Below are positions 28,136 to 35,189 of a stretch of DNA of 64,000 nucleotides, one piece after another; the stretch's first letter is position 1; every line of letters begins with the position of its first letter. The DNA lies in contig NZ_CP048751.1 of the NCBI RefSeq assembly GCF_011064825.1, positions 1,984,001-2,048,000 on the forward strand, written 5' to 3'. This DNA is from Brevundimonas mediterranea. GTDB lineage: Bacteria > Pseudomonadota > Alphaproteobacteria > Caulobacterales > Caulobacteraceae. The notes below the pieces were generated by a model. The model was not told the DNA's origin. It saw only the letters and a list, made by a program, of their open reading frames with translations, and did no database searches. The position numbers were made by a program, and so were the translations under genes.

Positions 28136-29065
28136 TTATCTATAAGCTAATCGTTCTAAAGCTGACTGGTACCGTGATATTAAGGCGGCCGCAGGGTCCA
28201 CTCCTTGGAAAAATGCAGCCGAATCAAATCCATCCTTAAAAGTGAGGTTGGTTGCAGATCGAACCTCATCTACGATGTTTTTACGTACCTCCCTGGTCCA
28301 GCCCGGGAAACCAATTTGCTTTACTTTCTGATTTATAACTTCAACCGGTCCGAATCCAAGCCATTTTCTTCGTTCTTTTCTTCTAACTACGTCAATATAG
28401 TTCTTGTCTTGATTTGTTAGCTCGTACCCAAAGCGCATTAATATCTGATTTAGCTGCCTATACGTGACTATATATCTTCGCTTATCAACATTCCGGAAAT
28501 TTTCTTTTATAAAATCAGAAATATAGTACACAGCAGCATCAGAATCGCCAAAATTTGAAGCTAGAGACTTAAATTTTGATTTCTTTCTGTATTCATTTGA
28601 TGCGATGTGAACGACAAAATCTTCTATCACAAGTTCGGTTGCGATCGTTGTGTAATTCTTTTTGTAAAGTGCGTAAAGTAGAACTAAGAAAGCTGTGGGT
28701 TTATTGGCATCGTGGAAGGGGTGATCTTTCACTAGTCCAAAAAATAGCGATGATATTTGCTCGATATCGTTGTGCCATTTTACTGAATTAAAGTGGACTG
28801 ATTGTTGCCTTGAGATGGCCGACTCGAGCAGGCCCAAATCACGAGGCCCTGCTTGAAAAAGCCCTTCCCCGCTGTCCGAGAAGTAATCGCATACTAGGTA
28901 ATGCGCACGCAGGACATCGAAGAGACCAACGCATTGATTGCCGAAGGGGTCTTGATATTCGTATTTGGCAAGGACGCTCTCAAGTGAATGTTGCGCAGTT
29001 TGGCTAAGGGCTTGGAAGCCCATCAGAGTTTCAGACGACATAACGTCGTCATACGCGATTCTCAT
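28136..29065 (-). CDS. Fic/Doc-like (Fido domain) protein, AT-rich foreign gene
   Basis: A 309-residue protein with a Fido-domain core HPFHDANKPTAF at residues 115-126. The N-terminal GPRDLGLLESAISRQ matches the segment that precedes the active site in death-on-curing (Doc) toxins. Doc proteins use an HxFx(D/N)ANKR loop to phosphorylate EF-Tu; here Lys122 is kept but the Arg is Pro. The C-terminal 140 residues (with RRKERRKWLGFG) are of unknown type. No Phd-like antitoxin lies upstream: only 17 bp separate it from gabD. The DNA is strikingly A+T-rich against about two-thirds GC around it, indicating recent transfer. ATG 29065 was chosen; the open frame to 29224 only shadows gabD. It could be a defence or toxin gene. 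Confidence 0.72.
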   Translation of the reverse strand: MRIAYDDVMSSETLMGFQALSQTAQHSLESVLAKYEYQDPFGNQCVGLFDVLRAHYLVCDYFSDSGEGLFQAGPRDLGLLESAISRQQSVHFNSVKWHNDIEQISSLFFGLVKDHPFHDANKPTAFLVLLYALYKKNYTTIATELVIEDFVVHIASNEYRKKSKFKSLASNFGDSDAAVYYISDFIKENFRNVDKRRYIVTYRQLNQILMRFGYELTNQDKNYIDVVRRKERRKWLGFGPVEVINQKVKQIGFPGWTREVRKNIVDEVRSATNLTFKDGFDSAAFFQGVDPAAALISRYQSALERLAYR

Positions 29066-29082
29066 GAACTTGAAAGTTGCCC

Positions 29083-30537
29083 CTACCTCAACGCCAGGGT
29101 CACCGTCTTCACCTCCACATATTCGTCGATGCCGTGGATCGAGCCTTCGCGGCCGTAGCCAGACTGTTTGACCCCGCCGAACGGGGCCACGGCGGTGGAG
29201 ATCAGGCCGGTGTTGACCCCGCACATCCCCGCCTCGATGCGGCGGCTGAAGCGCATGGCCCGGTCCAGGTCGCGGGTGAACAGATAGGAGGCCAGGCCGT
29301 AATCGCTGGCGTTGGCCTTCTCCAGCACCTCGTCCTCGCTATCGAACGGGAAGACCGGGATCATCGGACCGAACGTCTCCTCCTCGCGGAATAGTGCGTC
29401 GTTTCCGCCCAGGGTCACGGTCGGCTGGAAGAAGCGGCCGCCCAGTTCATGGCGGGATCCGCCGGTCAGCACTCGGCCGCCGTCGGCCTGCACCGCCGCG
29501 ACGTGCTTCTCGACCTTGTCGATAGCCTTGTCCTCGATCAGGGGACCGACCTTGACGCCATCTTCGAAGGCGGGGCCGACCTTGATCTTCGCCACTTCCG
29601 CCGCGAGCTTTTCGGCATAGGCCTCAGACACCGATCGTTCGACATAGACGCGGTTGGGGCAGACGCAGGTCTGGCCCGAGTTGCGGAACTTGCCCTTGAT
29701 GGTCTCGGCGACGGCCAGGTCCAGATCGGCGTCGGCGAAGACGATCAGCGGGGCGGCGCCGCCCAGCTCCATCGACACCCGTTTCAGGGTCGGGGCGCAC
29801 TGTTCCGCCAGTTTCCGACCCACGCTGGTCGATCCGGTGAAGGACAGTTTTCGGATCAGGGGACTGTCGGTCAGGGCCTTGCCGATCACCGCCGCCTCGC
29901 CGGTCACGATCGACAGGGCGCCGACAGGCAGGCCCGCCTGATAGGCCAGTTCGGCCAGGGCGATGGCGGTGAAGGGGGTCTGGCTGGCCGGCTTGACCAC
30001 GGCGGTGCAGCCGGCCGCGAAGGCCGGGCCCAGTTTCCGCGTCAGCATGGCGGCCGGGAAGTTCCACGGGGTGATCAGGGCGCACGGCCCCACCGCTTCG
30101 CGATAGGTCAGCAGCAGATGGCCCAGCGGGCTGTCCTGGGTCTCGCCGATCAGGCGTTCGGCCTCGCCGGCGAACCATTTGATGAAGCCGTTGGCGTAGA
30201 CGACCTCGCCCTTCGCCTCCTCGAACGGCTTGCCGTTCTCCAGCGCCATCAGGGCGCCCAGCCCTTCGACGTTCTCGTCGATCAGCTCGGCCCATTTGCG
30301 CAGAAAGGCGGCGCGCTTGTGCGGGTCGGTGCGGGACCAGGCGGGAAAGGCGTCGGCGGCGGCCTGAATGGCGGTCTCGGTCTCGGCGGCGCCCAGATCG
30401 GGAACATGGCCGATAACCTCTCCGGTCGCCGGATCATCGACCGCGATTCCCCCGCCGTTGGCCGGGACGGGCTCCCCCGCGATCAAGGCGTGCTGGCGAA
30501 GCAGGGCGAGGCCGGCGTTCCGGGCGGTCTGGTTCAC
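29083..30537 (-). CDS. gabD: NAD(P)-dependent succinate-semialdehyde dehydrogenase
   Basis: GabD oxidises succinate semialdehyde to succinate (GABA and 4-hydroxybutyrate catabolism). The 484-residue protein has ALDH motifs ITPWNFPAAMLTRKLGPA (cofactor), FTGSTSVGRKL, catalytic Glu in MELGGAAPLIVF, catalytic Cys in NSGQTCVCPNR, and EETFGPMIPVF. The start is GTG 30537, set by AGGAGA 8 nt upstream; the open frame reaching 30597 runs into the terminator hairpin of the next gene. Other semialdehyde substrates (glutarate type) are possible. No GABA transaminase is adjacent. Confidence 0.92.
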   Translation of the reverse strand: MNQTARNAGLALLRQHALIAGEPVPANGGGIAVDDPATGEVIGHVPDLGAAETETAIQAAADAFPAWSRTDPHKRAAFLRKWAELIDENVEGLGALMALENGKPFEEAKGEVVYANGFIKWFAGEAERLIGETQDSPLGHLLLTYREAVGPCALITPWNFPAAMLTRKLGPAFAAGCTAVVKPASQTPFTAIALAELAYQAGLPVGALSIVTGEAAVIGKALTDSPLIRKLSFTGSTSVGRKLAEQCAPTLKRVSMELGGAAPLIVFADADLDLAVAETIKGKFRNSGQTCVCPNRVYVERSVSEAYAEKLAAEVAKIKVGPAFEDGVKVGPLIEDKAIDKVEKHVAAVQADGGRVLTGGSRHELGGRFFQPTVTLGGNDALFREEETFGPMIPVFPFDSEDEVLEKANASDYGLASYLFTRDLDRAMRFSRRIEAGMCGVNTGLISTAVAPFGGVKQSGYGREGSIHGIDEYVEVKTVTLALR

Positions 30538-30568
30538 GGAAATTCTCCTGGTGCAGTCCTGAAACGAA

Positions 30569-30594
30569 CAAGGCCCCGACGAAGCGGGGCCTTG
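30569..30594 (-). terminator. Terminator of the entericidin gene
   Basis: A 10-bp perfect stem (30569-30578 with 30585-30594) around ACGAAG lies 36 bp past the entericidin stop, with a T-rich run on the minus strand. It separates entericidin from gabD. Confidence 0.82.
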
Positions 30595-30629
30595 CAAGCA
30601 TCTTCAATGCGACATTCGCCGCCGAAAGA

Positions 30630-30767
30630 TCAGTTCTTGGCGTCTTGGGCGGCGCCCGAAACGGCCGAACCGGCGGCTTGGGTGTCACGGCCCACGCCTT
30701 CGACCGTGTTGCAGGCGGCGGTGGTCAGGGCGGCGGCGGCGGCGACCAGTACGAAAATCTTGCGCAT
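30630..30767 (-). CDS. Entericidin A/B family lipoprotein
   Basis: A 45-residue small lipoprotein. The N-terminus MRKIFVLVAAAAALTTAAC is a lipoprotein signal with Cys19, followed by NTVEGVGRDTQAAG and SAVSGAAQDAKN, the entericidin pattern. Family members (EcnA/EcnB) are outer-membrane or envelope lipoproteins induced in stationary phase or stress, and ecnB is linked to lysis. Here an EcfG-type promoter (30818-30842) sits about 50 bp upstream of the ATG and a terminator follows, so it is an independent stress-regulated gene beside the sigma-factor locus. Confidence 0.9.
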   Translation of the reverse strand: MRKIFVLVAAAAALTTAACNTVEGVGRDTQAAGSAVSGAAQDAKN

Positions 30768-30815
30768 GAGAAAGCTCCGGTTGAGCCGACATGGGAGTCT
30801 GTCGGTCTTGGCCTA

Positions 30816-32624
30816 TCAACGCGACCGCACAGTCCCGGTTCCGTCCTGACCGCCCGACTTGTCTGCGGGGTCCGTCGGCGACAGGGCTTCCGGCGTGGCG
30901 AAGGTCATGCGGGCGATCGCCCCCCCGCCGGGCGACTCGATGAACTCGGCCTCGCCGCGCAGTTGTTTGGCGAAGGCGCCCATCAGGGTGCGTCCGACCC
31001 CGACCTCCGCCCCGGCCGAGGCGCCGGGTCCGTCGTCCTCGACTTCCAGCGTCGAGGTGTCGCCAAGGACCCGGAACCGGACCTTCAGCACGCCGCCCCG
31101 CCCGGCGAAGGCGTGTTTCTGGGCGTTGGTCACCGCCTCCACCAGCCACAGGGCCAGGGGCGCCAGCTTGTCCGGATCGACCAGCAGCGAATCCGCCTCC
31201 ACCGAACTGACGACGACCGGGCCGCGCCCCGCCTCGCTGGCGACCAACTGGCCGACCAGTTCCGTCAGGAAGTCGCGCGCGTCGGCATGACGGATGTCGT
31301 CGCTCTGATACAGGGTGCGATAGATCAGGGCCAAGGCCGATATCCGCTGGCGCGTATCGCCCAGAGCGGCCTTGGCCGGGGCGTCGGTCAGGGCCCGCTG
31401 CTGCATCGACAGCAGGGACGAGATGATCTGAAGATTGTTCTTCACCCGGTGATGGATCTCGCGCATCAGCGCGTCCTTCTCGGCGATCGAATTCATCAGC
31501 TCGCGGTCGCGCACCGTGATGGCCTCGGCCATCTCGTCCAGGGTGCGGGCCATGGTGCGGATCTCGGCCGGGGCGTTCATCGCCTGCAGCGGCCGCACCG
31601 AGAACCGGCCCTTGGCGTAGAGGGCGGCGATCCGCTCCAGATAATCCAGCCAGCGAATGAAGATGCGTTCCGACAGCAGCATGACCGCCGCAAAGGCCGT
31701 CAGCCAGGCCCCCAGCGGCAGCAGCAGACTGCCGATCGGATTGAGCCGCGCCCACGACAGCAGGCCGGGAGCCGGGGCCGACAGCAGGGCGTACAGGTCG
31801 CCGCCGGCCAGCACGGCCCCGGCGTAGTCGCGACGCTGGTTGCGGCTGTCCTTGGCCGCGAACACCGCCGTTCCCTCGTCGCGCGCTCGGGCGACCCAGC
31901 CCGAAACGTCGCCGCCGTCCGCCAGGCGGAAGGCGGCGGGATCGCTGGCGACCAGGATCCGGCCAGCGCCGTCGGTCAATGCGGCTTCGGAGGCCGAGGG
32001 CAGGGCGGGGTCCTCGATGTCCGGCTGAAGCGCGGACAGGGGGATCACGGCGGCCATGGCGCCGTCGAACCGGCCCATGGGGCGTTCTGAACGCACGGCG
32101 ACGATCAGCGCCGCCGGATAGCCGGCGTTGGCCGGCGCGCGAACCACGACCAGATCCTCGCCACGTCGCAGCCTTTGGAACCAGTCGGCGCCGGCGGCGG
32201 GGGCGAGGCCGGCTCGAACCCCGTCAGGCCGTCCCGACGCGCAGACCGCCTCGCCGGTGGGGCTCAGGCGGTACAGGCCCTCATAGCCCTCCAGCCGATC
32301 GACCAGCGCCGTCAGACGCGGCGCGCAATAGGGACCGAGCGCGTCGGGGCTCAGCGCGCGCAGCAGGACCTGCGCGCCGTCCAGCCGCGCCTTGGCGCTG
32401 CCGGCGCTGCGCTCGGCGGCCAGCTGCAGATCGACCTTGCGATCTTCGGCCTGCTGGCTGAAGTCGGCCTGGGTCTGGATCAGGATCAGGATGAAGATCG
32501 GCAGCAGGGCCAGGGCCATGGCCACGCCGAGGCGAAAGCGGATGCCCTGGAACCGGGCGGTGTTCAATTTCCGACCGAGGCGCGGCTGCGCGTCCGCGTC
32601 CCCCGCTCTGGTCTCTTCCGCCAC
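30816..32624 (-). CDS. phyK: Sensor histidine kinase of the general stress response (PhyK-like, HisKA_2/HWE type)
   Basis: A 602-residue membrane kinase. A cytoplasmic N-terminus is followed by TM1 (LGVAMALALLPIFILILIQ, residues about 33-51), a large periplasmic sensor region (about 55-285), TM2 (GSLLLPLGAWLTAFAAVMLL), a HAMP-like linker and a HisKA_2 H-box EIHHRVKNNLQ with phospho-accepting His392. The ATPase domain has EAVTNAQKHAF (N box) and DDGPG. HRVKNN kinases phosphorylate PhyR. It starts (GTG 32624) 7 bp after ecfG, so it forms an operon nepR-ecfG-phyK. The signal sensed is unknown. Confidence 0.9.
   Translation of the reverse strand: MAEETRAGDADAQPRLGRKLNTARFQGIRFRLGVAMALALLPIFILILIQTQADFSQQAEDRKVDLQLAAERSAGSAKARLDGAQVLLRALSPDALGPYCAPRLTALVDRLEGYEGLYRLSPTGEAVCASGRPDGVRAGLAPAAGADWFQRLRRGEDLVVVRAPANAGYPAALIVAVRSERPMGRFDGAMAAVIPLSALQPDIEDPALPSASEAALTDGAGRILVASDPAAFRLADGGDVSGWVARARDEGTAVFAAKDSRNQRRDYAGAVLAGGDLYALLSAPAPGLLSWARLNPIGSLLLPLGAWLTAFAAVMLLSERIFIRWLDYLERIAALYAKGRFSVRPLQAMNAPAEIRTMARTLDEMAEAITVRDRELMNSIAEKDALMREIHHRVKNNLQIISSLLSMQQRALTDAPAKAALGDTRQRISALALIYRTLYQSDDIRHADARDFLTELVGQLVASEAGRGPVVVSSVEADSLLVDPDKLAPLALWLVEAVTNAQKHAFAGRGGVLKVRFRVLGDTSTLEVEDDGPGASAGAEVGVGRTLMGAFAKQLRGEAEFIESPGGGAIARMTFATPEALSPTDPADKSGGQDGTGTVRSR
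30818..30842 (-). promoter_or_regulatory. EcfG-type promoter of the entericidin gene
   Basis: Read on the minus strand the site is GGAAC (30842-30838), N16, CGTT (30821-30818), an exact match to the alphaproteobacterial general-stress sigma consensus. The predicted start point is near 30811, giving a leader of about 44 nt. The site overlaps the stop codon of the kinase gene. Confidence 0.85.
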
Positions 32625-32630
32625 CGGGGA

Positions 32631-33242
32631 TCAGGACCGGGCGCCGGCCAGCCTGTCGGCCTCGCCGAGAATCGACCGCATCGCGTCGCCCGCGGCCTTG
32701 CCGTCGCGGCCGTAGCCGCCTTTTTCCAGCGTGGCCGCCAGGGCGCGGCGCGCCCGGCTGACGCGGCTCTTCACCGTACCCACCGCGCAGCCGCAGATCT
32801 CGGCCGCCTCTTCGTAGGCGAAGCCGCCGGCGCCCACCAGGATCAGCGCTTCACGCTGCTCTTCAGGCAGGGTCTTCAGCGCCTGGCGCAGTTCGTCCAG
32901 GGCGACCGGCGCCTCGGGGTCGTCGACCGCCACCAGGGTCCGTTCGGCCGCTTCCTGATCCAGTTGGGACTGGCGCCAGGACCGGCGCTTCTCGGAATAG
33001 AATTGGTTGCGCAGGATCATGAAGGTCCAGGCCTTCATGTTGGTGCCCATCTGATAGCTGGCCCGCGCGTCCCACGCCTTCATCATGGCGTCCTGCGCCA
33101 GGTCGTCGGCGGCGGTCGGATCACCCGTCAGGGTCCGTGCGAAAGCGCGCAGATGAGGGATCAGCTGAACCAATTCCCGCTTGAAGCCGTCGTCGTCGGC
33201 CGAAGCGGGTTTCGGGGCGGCTCCCAGGCGAGACGTGCTCAT
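32631..33242 (-). CDS. ecfG: ECF sigma factor EcfG (SigT), general stress sigma
   Basis: A 203-residue ECF-group sigma factor. Region 2 spans LIPHLRAFARTLTGDPTAAD to AWTFMILRNQFYSEKRR, and region 4 spans LPEEQREALILVGAGGFAYE to VGTVKSRVSRARRAL. It directs RNA polymerase to GGAAC-N16-CGTT promoters. It overlaps nepR by 4 nt (ATGA), so the sigma factor and its anti-sigma factor are translationally coupled. Five matching promoters occur within 4.2 kb, including one in front of its own operon, so positive autoregulation is likely. Confidence 0.96.
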   Translation of the reverse strand: MSTSRLGAAPKPASADDDGFKRELVQLIPHLRAFARTLTGDPTAADDLAQDAMMKAWDARASYQMGTNMKAWTFMILRNQFYSEKRRSWRQSQLDQEAAERTLVAVDDPEAPVALDELRQALKTLPEEQREALILVGAGGFAYEEAAEICGCAVGTVKSRVSRARRALAATLEKGGYGRDGKAAGDAMRSILGEADRLAGARS

Positions 33243-33442
33243 GCGCCACCGCCCGACGCCTTGGCGTCGGCGCGCTTCAGAATTTCCAGGAATTCGTCAG
33301 GCACAGGCTCGTTGACCACCTCGTCGAACATGTGGCGCAGCTTGACGCCGATGGCCTGCTGGCGAAGTCGAGCTTCCTCAAGCCCCGCCTCCCCCGCATT
33401 TTCGACGTCGTTGCGCCGCGAGGAATCGGAAGAATTTATCAT
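33239..33442 (-). CDS. nepR: Anti-sigma factor NepR
   Basis: A 67-residue NepR. The core LRQQAIGVKLRHMFDEVVNE, then PVPDEFLEILKR, forms the two helices that hold EcfG inactive; PhyR binds NepR on stress and frees the sigma factor. ATG 33442 was preferred to the in-frame GTG 33460 because it leaves about a 40-nt leader from the EcfG promoter at 33491-33515. The poorly conserved N-terminus (SSDSSRRNDVENAGE) is normal. It is first in the nepR-ecfG-phyK operon and divergent from phyR. Confidence 0.93.
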   Translation of the reverse strand: MINSSDSSRRNDVENAGEAGLEEARLRQQAIGVKLRHMFDEVVNEPVPDEFLEILKRADAKASGGGA

Positions 33443-33490
33443 AGACAGAACACCGCCCACCCAACTGCAGTGCAGAAATGCGGACTGGAT

Positions 33491-33515
33491 AACGTCGCCC
33501 CTGCCGCCGGGTTCC
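33491..33515 (-). promoter_or_regulatory. EcfG-type promoter of nepR-ecfG-phyK
   Basis: The minus strand reads GGAAC (33515-33511), N16, CGTT (33494-33491). It is placed for autoregulation of the sigma operon. It is 41 bp from the opposing phyR promoter. Confidence 0.9.
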
Positions 33516-33556
33516 TCCCATTTTGGGAATAAATACTCAAGCTTGCGGCTTGGTGC

Positions 33557-33581
33557 GGAACCGTGGTGGATTTGATACGTT
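33557..33581 (+). promoter_or_regulatory. EcfG-type promoter of phyR
   Basis: The plus strand reads GGAAC (33557-33561), N16, CGTT (33578-33581). The predicted start is near 33588, giving a leader of about 60 nt before the phyR ATG at 33647. Confidence 0.9.
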
Positions 33582-33646
33582 TCAACCCGCTGTAGCGCTG
33601 CGCCCTGGTCGGGCGAGACAGCGATTTTTGTCGGGGACTATCTAGC

Positions 33647-34441
33647 ATGAGCCTTCTGGCCAGACTTGCGCCGCATCTGCCCTATGTCCGTCGGTATGCA
33701 CGGGCGCTGACCGGAGACCAGGCGACGGGCGACAACTATGTGCGTGTCGCGCTCGAGGCCCTGGCGGCCGGCGAGCAACAGCTTTCGACGGACATGACGC
33801 CGCGCGTCGCCCTCTATCACGTCTTCCACGCCATCTGGTCCTCGACCGGGGCGCAGTTGGAAGACGTCAGCGGCGTCGATGGCCGCACCGACGCCTCGAG
33901 CCGTCTGCTGCGGATTGCGCCGCGCTCGCGTCAGGCCTTCCTGCTGACCGCGCTGGAGGGCTTCACGCCGTCGGAAGCGGCGCAGATCCTGTCGGCCGAC
34001 GCCCGCGACGTCGAGCGGCTGATCGCCGAAGCCCAGTCCGACATTGACGCGGAACTGGCGACCGATGTTCTGGTGATCGAGGACGAGGCCATCATCTCGG
34101 CCGACATCCAGAGTCTGGTGAAGGAACTGGGGCACCGCGTCACCGGCGCGGCCACCACCCATGACGAAGCCATTGAGGCCGTGGCTCGCCACAAGCCGGG
34201 TCTGGTCCTGGCCGACATCCAGCTGGCCGACGGGTCTTCGGGCATCGATGCGGTCAAGGAAATCCTCAAGGACATGGACGTGCCGGTGATCTTCATCACC
34301 GCCTTCCCGGAGCGCCTGCTGACCGGCGAACGGCCGGAACCCACCTTCCTGATCACCAAGCCCTTCCAGCCGGAAACGGTGAAGGCGGCGATCAGCCAGG
34401 CCCTGTTCTTCCACCCTTCGCGTCACAAACAAGCGGCTTGA
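33647..34441 (+). CDS. phyR: Anti-anti-sigma response regulator PhyR
   Basis: PhyR is the stress switch: when phosphorylated, its sigma-like N-terminal domain sequesters NepR. The 264-residue protein has an EcfG-like region (RRYARALTGDQATGD, LTALEGFTPSEAAQIL; residues 1-135) fused to a receiver domain (VLVIEDEAIISADIQ) with phospho-acceptor Asp190 in VLADIQLAD, a switch Thr in FITAFPE and Lys in LITKPFQP. The normal acidic pocket is intact. It is divergent from nepR-ecfG-phyK, each side with its own EcfG promoter. Confidence 0.97.
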   Translation: MSLLARLAPHLPYVRRYARALTGDQATGDNYVRVALEALAAGEQQLSTDMTPRVALYHVFHAIWSSTGAQLEDVSGVDGRTDASSRLLRIAPRSRQAFLLTALEGFTPSEAAQILSADARDVERLIAEAQSDIDAELATDVLVIEDEAIISADIQSLVKELGHRVTGAATTHDEAIEAVARHKPGLVLADIQLADGSSGIDAVKEILKDMDVPVIFITAFPERLLTGERPEPTFLITKPFQPETVKAAISQALFFHPSRHKQAA

Positions 34442-34468
34442 CCGCCCTTTCGAACTGAACGCCGTCAG

Positions 34469-34500
34469 GGCCCCGGTCGCTTGCGCGCCGGGGCCTCTTT
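34469..34500 (+). terminator. Terminator of phyR
   Basis: An 8-bp GC stem (34469-34476 with 34488-34495) is followed by TCTTTCT. It is 28 bp past the phyR stop and also faces the convergent gene ending at 34508. Confidence 0.75.
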
Positions 34501-34507
34501 CTGTCCG

Positions 34508-34849
34508 CTACGCGGTCGGGGCGTTGACGTTCGGCGTCTCGCCTGTCGGGGTGGGCTGAGCCTCGCCCGCGGGGCCGGTGGGGGCGTCGGCGGCCGGCGG
34601 GGTCTGGGCGTCGCCCTGGAAGGCGCGGGCGTCCACCGCCTGGTCGCCGTCGTTGGCGTTGGTGGTCGACATGCCGCCCTGGCTGAAGGCCCAGATGGAC
34701 AGCAGAAGCACCGCCGCCGCCCCGCCGGAGAGGATCAGCAGCCACAGGATGCGCACGCCGGACCGGCCCTGGCGGGTGGACTGGGCGTCGATCGGCCGGT
34801 TGGATCGATCCGCGTCCGTTATCTTCGTCTGGGGGTCTTGGTGGCTCAT
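34508..34849 (-). CDS. Single-pass membrane protein of unknown function, predicted stress regulon member
   Basis: A 113-residue protein from ATG 34849; the frame is open to 34981 but that part lies over the promoter. The order is a hydrophilic cytoplasmic N-terminus (MSHQDPQTKITDADRS), one TM helix (ILWLLILSGGAAAVLLLSIW, residues about 35-54) and a Pro/Ala/Thr/Asn-rich periplasmic tail. No known domain. Its EcfG promoter (34887-34911) and position beside phyR make it a probable general-stress gene. It is convergent with phyR. Confidence 0.72.
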   Translation of the reverse strand: MSHQDPQTKITDADRSNRPIDAQSTRQGRSGVRILWLLILSGGAAAVLLLSIWAFSQGGMSTTNANDGDQAVDARAFQGDAQTPPAADAPTGPAGEAQPTPTGETPNVNAPTA

Positions 34850-34886
34850 GCTCGGCCTCCCTTGTTCTGTTTTCTGGTCGCGCCTC

Positions 34887-34911
34887 AACGCCCTGCCGGT
34901 GGCGACGTTCC
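34887..34911 (-). promoter_or_regulatory. EcfG-type promoter of the 34508-34849 gene
   Basis: The minus strand reads GGAAC (34911-34907), N16, CGTT (34890-34887). The start point would be near 34880, about 30 nt before the ATG at 34849. This supports the short start of the gene. Confidence 0.85.
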
Positions 34912-34973
34912 GATTGGCGCGCGGCTCCGGCGAACCTTGTTCGTGGGAAGACGAAAAATTGCACGCAACCTCT

Positions 34974-34998
34974 GGAACCACTCTCCCGGCCTGCCGTT
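34974..34998 (+). promoter_or_regulatory. EcfG-type promoter of candidate sRNA
   Basis: The plus strand reads GGAAC (34974-34978), N16, CGTT (34995-34998). The predicted start is at about 35004-35006, immediately before a strongly structured non-coding segment that ends in a terminator. Confidence 0.85.
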
Positions 34999-35003
34999 AT
35001 CGG

Positions 35004-35123
35004 CTTGCGGAGGCGGCGACGCCCCCCCCGACTTGAGATTGGCGAAAGCCAATCTGTCGCCTCCGCGCCTCATTCTCGATGATGCCACTTGAAGGCGGCC
35101 CGCAGGGGTCGCCTTTTTCTTTT
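35004..35123 (+). ncRNA. Candidate general-stress small RNA (GsrN-like)
   Basis: The segment lies between an EcfG promoter (34974-34998) and a rho-independent terminator (35092-35123), giving a transcript of about 120 nt with no ORF. The 5' domain pairs 35007-35014 with 35059-35066, extended by 35018-35020 with 35056-35058. Inside is an 8-bp hairpin (35036-35043 with 35048-35055) closed by a GAAA tetraloop. An unpaired stretch at 35021-35035 holds eight consecutive C residues, suited to pair with G-rich Shine-Dalgarno regions. GsrN of Caulobacter is a sigma-T-dependent sRNA that uses a C-rich loop. Homology to it is inference. Confidence 0.7.
35092..35123 (+). terminator. Rho-independent terminator of candidate sRNA
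   Basis: A 10-bp stem (35092-35101 with 35106-35115, one G-U pair) around GCAG runs directly into a T-rich tract TTTTTCTTTT. It is the strongest terminator in the window. It lies 67 bp upstream of the next ATG (35190), so it ends an upstream transcript and does not serve that gene. Confidence 0.92.
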
Positions 35124-35189
35124 CGCTCTCGACCGCCGGGGGCGGCAGGGTCAGGATGGCCTCAAAAGACAATCCTAGGAGATAGACGC

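Noticed and set aside
29066..29224. N-terminal extension of the Fic-like ORF
   Set aside because: The extra 53 codons overlap the GC-rich end of gabD and have no Fido-like sequence; the AT-rich composition begins near 29080.
35079..35189. Extended start of the 35190 oxidoreductase
   Set aside because: This would translate the sRNA terminator; a good SD lies just before ATG 35190.
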